DNA of 21,092 nucleotides, taken from NCBI GenBank assembly GCA_934183045.1, contig CAKPRW010000019.1, positions 1 to 21,092 on the forward strand, written 5' to 3'. The stretch is from an uncultured Clostridia bacterium. GTDB taxonomy: Bacteria > Bacillota > Clostridia > TANB77 > CAG-508. Position 1 is the stretch's first letter. Each line of letters starts with the position of its first letter. The notes under the pieces are model-generated. The model saw only the letters and a program-made list of their open reading frames with translations. It did not search any database and was not told where the DNA came from. A program made the position numbers and the translations under genes. This document shows positions 15,286 through 21,092 of this stretch, piece after piece.

Positions 15286-16944
15286 TTATTTTTTATTTAT
15301 AACTGCTCTATATATTATTCCTGTATTTTCATTTTTTTCAAATTCTACTCTATATTCTGCTTCTAATTCAATTTCACTTTTTATTAAAGTAATATTTTGT
15401 TCTGTAGGTTCGTATTCTTGTCCATTAAAATTAATTTCTTCTATCTTGTTATCAGCATCCTCTTTGTTATTATTGTTTTCTATAGTTGATAACAAGCCTT
15501 TTACTGTAGGACCTTTTAAATTAGAACTTTCATACATTTCAAATTTACTATTGAATGTTTCTGCCTCTGCTTCATTCATACTAGAAGACATTTGATCAAA
15601 TGAATTATATTGACTTGTTAATAATTCTGAAATCGGTAATGCATATTGTAATGGATTTTGATCTTCTGTTAATCCTAATTTTTCCATTTGTTGTTTATTT
15701 ACTTCAACCATTCTTTCTAAAATAGCAGTCTTTAAATTTTCAACTTGTTCATTTTCATAATTTGATAACACAAGAATATTATCGTTATCAAAATCGTCAA
15801 TATTTACACTACCAACAAAATTCACTTCATTATTATAGTAATATACATAGCTACTAGAATCAGTTTGAATTCCTAGTTCATAGTCTTCTGTTATTGTTTG
15901 TAAAGATTGCAAACCAGAATATTTAGCATTTAAATATACCTTAACATTTTGATCATTTGTATTTATATCTGCTGAAATATTATATTGTTTGCTATTTCCA
16001 CTTTCTTGTTTTTCTATTGTAATATTTACATCACTAATAGATATATCTATTTTGCTTAGTTGTTTATTTGATACATGTATTGTTATTTGCAAATTTTCAT
16101 TATCAAAGTCTTTATCATTTAATTCTTCTATATCTTTTTCTATGTCATCTGCATCTATTTCAGAAATTAAACTTTGACATTTTATATACTCGTTTATTTT
16201 ATCTAGTGTTACTTGATCATTTTTTAATGTTTCTAATAATTTTATTAATACATTTTTAACTTCTTCACCAGATAAATTCAATTGATAGGTCTTATCATTA
16301 TCTGTTTTTGTCATTGTGAAATTACTATCTTTTAGTTCTTGTTCTAAGACTTTAAAATATGTATCTTTGATGTATTTTATCTGTTCTTCACTAATTTGTA
16401 CATCTTCAATGTTTGATGTCTTTGAATTGTTTGTACTGCTATAAGTACTATTTGTTGTTTGAAGATCTTCTAATTTATTTATTTCTGTTCCTATATATTT
16501 ATTTCCTATATAATCAGTTTGAATTCCTACTATATCTCCGACTTTTTGGAAAATAAATGGAAGCTTAACTTCTTCAGAATAATTTACACTAATTTCTTCA
16601 TTGTTTTTTTCGTTTGCGTTGTCTACTTTTCCTTTAATACTGATGTTACAATTATTTATATTTTTTGCATCATCTTGATTAGCAGAAGATTCTATATTGA
16701 AACTAATTTTCCCATTTGTTTCATATGGTGTTTCTTTCTTTTTATCAAAATATTGTGTTACATCTGTGCTTATAAATCCTTTTTTCTCATCACTAATTTG
16801 TGTTATGTATTTAAAAAATAACTCTTTATTGCTCTTAAAAACATCTGTTGCTAAAAGTGCATATGCAACCCCAATACCTATTATTAATATTACTACAACA
16901 ATTATTGCAATAATTAATAATTTATTATTTTTCTTTTGATTCAT
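15286..16944 (-). CDS. Large membrane-anchored extracytoplasmic protein, DUF6583-like, 552 aa
   Basis: N-terminal basic residues (MNQKKNNK) precede one strong hydrophobic helix (residues ~9-31, LLIIAIIVVVILIIGIGVAY). The remaining ~520 residues should lie outside the cell. They are Asn/Asp/Glu/Ser-rich, with long beta-prone stretches (ISFNIESS, YQLNLSGEE, LQITIHVSNKQLSKIDISI, NVKVYLNAKYSG). Charged helices follow near the end, and there is no Cys or enzyme motif that I can recognise. The opening, ATDVFKSNKELFFKYITQ, and the overall layout recall a clostridial family of anchored proteins (DUF6583-like), which has no known role. It starts 30 bp after yebC with AAGGAG before its ATG, so it is probably expressed from the yebC promoter. 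It ends at a strong terminator. Confidence 0.8.
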   Translation of the reverse strand: MNQKKNNKLLIIAIIVVVILIIGIGVAYALLATDVFKSNKELFFKYITQISDEKKGFISTDVTQYFDKKKETPYETNGKISFNIESSANQDDAKNINNCNISIKGKVDNANEKNNEEISVNYSEEVKLPFIFQKVGDIVGIQTDYIGNKYIGTEINKLEDLQTTNSTYSSTNNSKTSNIEDVQISEEQIKYIKDTYFKVLEQELKDSNFTMTKTDNDKTYQLNLSGEEVKNVLIKLLETLKNDQVTLDKINEYIKCQSLISEIDADDIEKDIEELNDKDFDNENLQITIHVSNKQLSKIDISISDVNITIEKQESGNSKQYNISADINTNDQNVKVYLNAKYSGLQSLQTITEDYELGIQTDSSSYVYYYNNEVNFVGSVNIDDFDNDNILVLSNYENEQVENLKTAILERMVEVNKQQMEKLGLTEDQNPLQYALPISELLTSQYNSFDQMSSSMNEAEAETFNSKFEMYESSNLKGPTVKGLLSTIENNNNKEDADNKIEEINFNGQEYEPTEQNITLIKSEIELEAEYRVEFEKNENTGIIYRAVINKK

Positions 16945-16974
16945 AATTTTATCTCCTTGGTTATTAAAGTTTTA

Positions 16975-17694
16975 TTATTCTTCCCAGTTATGATAGATAT
17001 TAGCTACATCGTCTAATTCTTCTAGTTTTTCGATTAATCTTTCCATTTTTTCTACTCCATGTTCATCTAATGAAACTGTAGTAGAAGGAATCATTTGAAC
17101 TTCAGCTTCCAAGAATTCTAACCCTGCTGCTTCTAATGCCTCTCTTACAGCTGTAAAGTCAGAAGGGTCTGTTGTTATTTCATAAATTTCTTCAGATGCT
17201 TCAAAATCTTCTGCTCCTGCATCTAGTGCTAACATCATTAATTCTTCTTCATCCATTGATGTTGAAGCTTTTTCTATAACTATAACACCTTTTTTATTAA
17301 ACATATATGATACACATCCAGTTGTTCCTAAATTTCCTCCTGATTTATCAAATACATGTCTTACATCTGCTGCTGTTCTATTTTTGTTATCTGTTGACGC
17401 TTCTACTATTACTGCTACTCCGTTTGGTCCATATCCTTCATATACTATTTCTTCATAATTTTCATTACTTGTAGATGCTTTTTTAATCGCGTTGTTTATT
17501 GTATCATTTGGCATGTTTGCAGCTTTACATTTAGCTATTACATTTTTTAATTTTGAATTTCCTGCTGGATCTGGTCCACCTTCTTTTACTGCTATTAATA
17601 ATTCTCTTCCTAGTTTTGTAAATATTTTTCCTCTAGCAGCATCTGCTTTTCCTTTTTTGGCTTGAATATTATGCCATTTTGAATGTCCACTCAT
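16975..17694 (-). CDS. yebC: YebC/PmpR/TACO1 family protein
   Basis: A 239-aa cytoplasmic protein of the YebC family, which is almost universal in bacteria. The N-terminal signature MSGHSKWHNIQAKKGKADAARGK is complete, followed by FTKLGRELLIAVKEGGPDP, NAIKKAS, YEGYGPNGVAVIVEASTDNK, and the C-terminal VEKMERLIEKLEELDDVANIYHN. It was long annotated as a DNA-binding regulator; more recent work on the family, including mitochondrial TACO1, points to a role in translation on ribosomes stalled at proline stretches. The start at ATG 17694 is set by AAAGGAGGAAATAAT; an in-frame ATG at 17733 is too far upstream. The 552-aa gene follows 30 bp downstream and is probably in the same transcript. Confidence 0.96.
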   Translation of the reverse strand: MSGHSKWHNIQAKKGKADAARGKIFTKLGRELLIAVKEGGPDPAGNSKLKNVIAKCKAANMPNDTINNAIKKASTSNENYEEIVYEGYGPNGVAVIVEASTDNKNRTAADVRHVFDKSGGNLGTTGCVSYMFNKKGVIVIEKASTSMDEEELMMLALDAGAEDFEASEEIYEITTDPSDFTAVREALEAAGLEFLEAEVQMIPSTTVSLDEHGVEKMERLIEKLEELDDVANIYHNWEE

Positions 17695-17763
17695 ATTATT
17701 TCCTCCTTTTATTTTTGCTTTATCTATTAACAAATTTCTAAATTATAAAAAAATTCAGTTCAC

Positions 17764-17792
17764 ATTGTATCATAAAAAGGTAAAAAAGTCTA
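17764..17792 (-). promoter_or_regulatory. Candidate promoter for yebC
   Basis: Minus strand: TAGACT (17787-17792, poor -35), 17-bp spacer, TACAAT (17764-17769) with an extended TGA, about 70 bp before the yebC ATG. Confidence 0.45.
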
Positions 17793-17854
17793 TAAAATCA
17801 TCAAATTATTTTATTAGTTAATATACAACAATTTCACTATTTTTTTTAAATATA

Positions 17855-20578
17855 TCAATACTTGTATCTTATATACAATATACTTGAAACTACAATTGAA
17901 ATCATAATTGCATAAATAATAAATTGTTTTTTACCTGCAAATGGTAACATATTACTTAATATTTCTTTCACTTTATTCTCTTCTTTATTTTTATCTGTAT
18001 TGTCATCTACTTTATTACCATTTGTTTTTTCTGTATTATCAGAATTTGAAGTGTTTTGATTTACATTGTTGTTTTCATTTTTACTATCATCTTGATTTTT
18101 ATCATTGCCTTGATTAGTATTATTATCTAATTTTTCATTATTTCCTTGATTTGCATTACCACCTTGGTTCTCGCCGTTTCCTTGATTATTATTGCTATTT
18201 TGTCCTATTTTATATGGCGGTGTTAGTTTTGAAAGCCCTGTACAATTTCCAGAAGCCCATAGTTCTCCTGTATCTGTTTTTACATTAATACAAGTTGGTT
18301 CTACTCCACCATAATCTCCGTTTTTCGTTGATACAATGGAATTTGTACCATTAATACTGACAACGTTCCAAGTTTTTCCTCCGTCACAAGAACGGTATAA
18401 ACTGCTATCTCCTTGATATGTATAACTACCTCCACCTGCATATATAATATCTGGATTGTTTGAATCAACTGCTACACAACGTATACGTCTTTCACAATAA
18501 TTTGATCCTATTTGTGCTTTTGTTGGAGCTCCATTAAATTGAAGCATTTTAGGTATACTTTCTGTTATATTTGTTACTGTGTTTCCATCGTCTGTTATAA
18601 CTGAAAGTTGTGTCCACCCCCACGCTACATATAATTTGTCGTTTTTAGAATCATAACACAAAGTTTCTAAGTATGGAGAACTCTGCCATTTATTTAAACT
18701 TTCTTTATTATATTTTTGCCAGGTCTCTCCGTTATCATCTGAATACATAACCCATCCTGTAAAATCATTAATTCCAAATAGTCTTCCTGTTTTGGAATCA
18801 TGGGTATATACTCCCGTAACTGCTGTTTCACCATTTTCATCTTCCATTTTCGTCCATGTGTAACCATTATCTGTTGACCTTAAATTTGCACAGAATAATA
18901 TCTTTTTATCTTTTAATGATTGATAACTGCTATAATTTCTTTGTTGTAGTAATCTATTGTCTTTTCCTGATGTCAATGCATAGTTTTCGTTTCCTAAATA
19001 TGATGTATGAGTTTTTCCACCATCATGTGTGATTGTTAAATATTTTTCACTTGTCCAATTGCTAGATACTCCCCCAAAATATGTTTGTTCATCTGCTGCA
19101 TATCCTCCATAGATAAATGCACTATTCCATTTATCTGATGTTGTGCTTTTTGCACTCAAATCGATATATTTCCATGTTTTTCCTCCATCTAGTGTTACAA
19201 CTCCATTATAATCTTGTGAACTTAAATATATTATATCTGAATTATATAAGTTAAAATGCCATTTTCCTCCAACTAGCATAGCATTCAAACCATTTGCATC
19301 CCATCTAAACTCTTTTCCGCCATTATATGAAGATGAAATCCAATCATTTTGAAAATCCCATACTCTATTTTTGTCTGTTACACTCCATACAAAATTAGGC
19401 ACTCTTTCCATTGTTTGAAGATTGTTACGCATGAAATTATACTTTGCATTATATGTACTTTTATTCCAATTTTTTCCGCCATCAGATGTATAATACACAT
19501 CTCCTTTTATATTATATGAACCATTTTTCATTAATTCTTCGCCAAAATACATTACCATATTGTTATTATCTATTGTACTTACTTTTATATTTTGAGGATG
19601 GCGACTCTGCATTGTCGGAAAGTTATTGCTTTGAATTTTAATAAATGTTTGTCCATCATCCTCACTATAAAATACTCCACTATCTGTTGTGAAATATACT
19701 TTTACTTTATTTTCTGTTTTTACTATATCTAATCCTAGAATATATTCTGAATTTATCTTATTAAAATTTACCCCTTTATTGGTACTTGTATATAATCCAT
19801 CTTCTTTCGCAACAAATACCGTCCCTGTTATAGGATTTACTTTAACTATTCCATCATATAACGTATTACTAATCATATTCCAGGTGTTTCCGCCGTCTTC
19901 TGTCTTATATAATCCTGCTTTATTGCAGTCACTTTTCCCATCAGTATAACTATTAGAAATAGTCTCTGTTATCTCTAATCCTGTTCTATTTGAAAATTCT
20001 TTTTTGTATATTAAAGAAACATATGCTGTTGTAGAATATCCTAAACTTTTATTATATGAAGATGCATCATAATCCATATTTTCAGATACGTCCCTATAAC
20101 CTGATATCATAAAATTTTGTTTGAATTGCCATGTTTCTCCTCCATCTTCTGAAAGATATATTCCTGTTGTATATTGTGGTGATCCATTTACTCCAAACAC
20201 AATTACTCTATTACTATTATTAGGATCTACTACTATGTCTGCTGCACCTGATGCTGTATAATTTTTCATTGATTTGTCCCATGTTTTACCATTGTCTGTT
20301 GAACGATATAATCCTCCTACATCAGTCCCATAAAATAAATACTTTCCATCACTTGACGTTGCCATACTAAGTGGCCACTGACATCCTTCTCCGCCTATTG
20401 TTACTTCTTTAGTTTCTAGTAATTCTTTAGATACTATGGGTATATTTTTCCAATAACTTGTTCCTTTCGAATTATTTGCATCTATTTTTGTATAGTCTGA
20501 TGTTTCAGCTAAACTATATGGTGTACACATTATTACCATTATTATTAAAATTACTATTTTTATTATTACATTTTTCAT
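17855..20578 (-). CDS. Secreted wall-anchored Asp-box beta-propeller protein, GH74/xyloglucanase-like
   Basis: A 907-aa surface protein. Residues 1-24 are a signal peptide with likely cleavage after SLA. About twelve Asp-box-like motifs follow, roughly S-x-D-x-G-x-T-W, including STDNGKTW (93-100), SEDGGETW, TEDGGNTW, TSDGGKNW, TLDGGKTW, SDDNGETW and SCDGGKTW. They suggest two propeller domains. Near the N-terminus GTDVGGLYRS matches the TDVGGAYRW block of GH74 endo-xyloglucanases, where the Asp (here Asp86) is the catalytic base; VDSNNPDIIYAGGG is another typical repeat. I could not place the second catalytic Asp, so the enzyme call is tentative; a sialidase-like or binding-only propeller remains possible. 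Residues ~790-870 are an Asn/Gln/Gly/Asp/Lys-rich wall-spanning linker, then LPFAG (878-882), a hydrophobic span and a short basic tail: a sortase-type signal. It is transcribed alone from a good promoter. Confidence 0.82.
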   Translation of the reverse strand: MKNVIIKIVILIIMVIMCTPYSLAETSDYTKIDANNSKGTSYWKNIPIVSKELLETKEVTIGGEGCQWPLSMATSSDGKYLFYGTDVGGLYRSTDNGKTWDKSMKNYTASGAADIVVDPNNSNRVIVFGVNGSPQYTTGIYLSEDGGETWQFKQNFMISGYRDVSENMDYDASSYNKSLGYSTTAYVSLIYKKEFSNRTGLEITETISNSYTDGKSDCNKAGLYKTEDGGNTWNMISNTLYDGIVKVNPITGTVFVAKEDGLYTSTNKGVNFNKINSEYILGLDIVKTENKVKVYFTTDSGVFYSEDDGQTFIKIQSNNFPTMQSRHPQNIKVSTIDNNNMVMYFGEELMKNGSYNIKGDVYYTSDGGKNWNKSTYNAKYNFMRNNLQTMERVPNFVWSVTDKNRVWDFQNDWISSSYNGGKEFRWDANGLNAMLVGGKWHFNLYNSDIIYLSSQDYNGVVTLDGGKTWKYIDLSAKSTTSDKWNSAFIYGGYAADEQTYFGGVSSNWTSEKYLTITHDGGKTHTSYLGNENYALTSGKDNRLLQQRNYSSYQSLKDKKILFCANLRSTDNGYTWTKMEDENGETAVTGVYTHDSKTGRLFGINDFTGWVMYSDDNGETWQKYNKESLNKWQSSPYLETLCYDSKNDKLYVAWGWTQLSVITDDGNTVTNITESIPKMLQFNGAPTKAQIGSNYCERRIRCVAVDSNNPDIIYAGGGSYTYQGDSSLYRSCDGGKTWNVVSINGTNSIVSTKNGDYGGVEPTCINVKTDTGELWASGNCTGLSKLTPPYKIGQNSNNNQGNGENQGGNANQGNNEKLDNNTNQGNDKNQDDSKNENNNVNQNTSNSDNTEKTNGNKVDDNTDKNKEENKVKEILSNMLPFAGKKQFIIYAIMISIVVSSILYIRYKY
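17933..17947 (-). other. LPFAG sortase-like sorting motif (codons 878-882)
   Basis: LPFAG is followed by KK, a hydrophobic segment of about 18 residues (FIIYAIMISIVVSSILYI) and the basic tail RYKY. This is the standard layout of a cell-wall sorting signal, but with Ala in place of the usual Thr, the residue sortase cleaves after. No sortase gene lies in the window. Confidence 0.6.
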
Positions 20579-20586
20579 TATATTAA

Positions 20587-20593
20587 CCCCCCC
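20587..20593 (-). promoter_or_regulatory. Seven-G Shine-Dalgarno tract of the 907-aa surface protein
   Basis: The ribosome site is AAGGGGGGGTTAATATA before the ATG at 20578. The uninterrupted run of seven Gs sits 8 nt from the start. Other genes here use AGGAGG, GGAGG or GAGGTG. Runs like this slip during replication, so the length may vary between cells. Confidence 0.6.
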
Positions 20594-20638
20594 TTAAATT
20601 TAATGAACCTAACGCTTTTTCTCATATCATACAAATAT

Positions 20639-20667
20639 ATTATACAGGAAATACTACTATGTTTCAA
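20639..20667 (-). promoter_or_regulatory. Sigma-A-type promoter of the 907-aa surface protein gene
   Basis: Minus strand: TTGAAA (20662-20667), exactly 17 bp, then TATAAT (20639-20644). The leader is about 50-60 nt. I see no riboswitch in it. Confidence 0.75.
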
Positions 20668-20806
20668 GCAACTTTTTATTTATAGTAACTACAAAAATTT
20701 TTATATTAAATATTGTTTCTTTCATTTTTGTAATACATAAAAAATAAAAATTAACCGAACATGTTGGATGAATATTTTAGCTACTTAATAGATGTACATG
20801 ACTCTA
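20668..20806. other. AT-rich intergenic stretch without a recognised feature
   Basis: The gene-free region between the two right-hand genes runs from 20579 to 20920. Apart from the surface-protein promoter, its ribosome site and the terminator at 20807-20857, I see nothing in it: no ORF on either strand and no RNA structure I recognise. Confidence 0.5.
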
Positions 20807-20857
20807 AATAAAAAAGCTCTCTATGAAATATTAAGATAATATTTTATAGGGAGTTTA
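20807..20857 (-). terminator. Terminator after the DUF2798-like gene
   Basis: Minus strand: arm AAACTCCCTATAAAATATT, 5-nt loop, then AATATTTCATAGAGAGCTTT and more T (TTTATTT). The stem is about 18 bp with two or three mismatches. Read on the plus strand, those mismatches become G-U pairs, but only the minus side has the T-run. Confidence 0.7.
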
Positions 20858-20920
20858 TACATTTATTCTAGAAAAAAATTCAAGTCATTCAATCTTTAAG
20901 TTTTGAATCTCAAATAATAT

Positions 20921-21092
20921 TTATGCTTCTTTTAATTGATTCTTGAATATTATTCTAAATATGTTTCTCACAAATGGTCCAACAAAAAATATTTGTAATG
21001 GATAAGCCATTATAAAATTTTTACAAAACAAAACTATATAATTACATACAATATTACTATTTATTAGGTGTTGTGCAAATAGAGTATATATG
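20921..21092 (-). CDS. DUF2798-like small membrane protein, C-terminal fragment (5' end beyond window)
   Basis: The frame is open from the right edge to a TAA at 20921-20923, giving 57 complete codons of the C-terminal part. It reads YITLFATTLINSN, then a hydrophobic stretch, then FIMAYPLQIFFVGPFVRNIF and a basic tail ending KNQLKEA. The pattern TLIN, about 20 residues, AxPxQxxxVGPxVRxxF is the second half of DUF2798-type proteins. These are small two-helix membrane proteins of unknown function, often near MarR or AcrR regulators. The N-terminal helix and start lie outside the window. The fragment is short, so confidence in the family is moderate. A hairpin terminator follows 64 bp after the stop. 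Confidence 0.7.
   Translation of the reverse strand, partial: IYTLFAQHLINSNIVCNYIVLFCKNFIMAYPLQIFFVGPFVRNIFRIIFKNQLKEA

Noticed and set aside
17933..18200. NQGN-type codon repeats as a CRISPR or DNA satellite
   Set aside because: The repetition is loose at the DNA level, stays in frame and encodes the low-complexity wall linker of the surface protein. There are no spacers or conserved direct repeats.
1..21092. A novel defence, phage or mobile gene system
   Set aside because: I found no transposase, integrase, nuclease-helicase, toxin-antitoxin, retron or CRISPR-associated protein. Apart from the two short intergenic repeats, the window reads as ordinary chromosomal genes.

Overview
The window is very AT-rich and looks like a chromosomal segment of an anaerobic, Gram-positive, spore-forming Clostridia-type Firmicute. 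The evidence is a spoIIIA sporulation operon, a T-box leader that reads as valine-specific, AGGAGG-type ribosome binding sites, a FucO-type iron alcohol dehydrogenase, a 4Fe-4S aldo/keto reductase and a wall-anchored secreted glycanase-like protein. Species cannot be named from sequence alone. All genes lie on the minus strand except one small gene at 1165-1620.

Read from the left: a partial ferredoxin-type aldo/keto reductase (1-952), which runs off the edge, sits behind a textbook MerR-type promoter with a 19-bp spacer and a dyad operator. A compositionally distinct plus-strand cupin-like gene follows and converges on valS across a shared hairpin. valS (1691-4354) lies behind a LacX-like aldose epimerase (4455-5291), and a T-box leader (5366-5634) precedes both. 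Its specifier reads GUA (Val), so the likely unit is T-box, epimerase, valS. A 35-nt tandem repeat separates the two genes.

Next come a short unit of an anchored extracytoplasmic protein plus fucO (5705-7522), then a multi-pass membrane protein (7695-8447) downstream of phosphofructokinase (8506-9651).

The centre is the forespore-engulfment channel operon spoIIIAA-AB-AC-AD-AE-AF-AG-AH (9803-15163, read right to left). AB to AH are intact. spoIIIAA, the ATPase, carries two separate net +1 frameshifts within about 200 bp, between and after its Walker motifs, so as given the motor gene is broken. A 131-bp GC-rich, repeat-like insert separates spoIIIAC from spoIIIAD, which normally sit close together.

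Upstream lie yebC and a large anchored protein of unknown function (15286-17694), then a 907-aa secreted Asp-box beta-propeller protein of GH74/xyloglucanase type with an LPFAG wall-sorting tail (17855-20578). The right edge holds the C-terminal end of a DUF2798-like membrane protein (20921-21092).

I see no tRNA or rRNA genes, CRISPR array, phage or transposase genes, or defence system. The observations most worth following are the damaged spoIIIAA, the valine T-box upstream of a sugar epimerase gene, the two GGGACG-type intergenic repeats, and the MerR-type operator.
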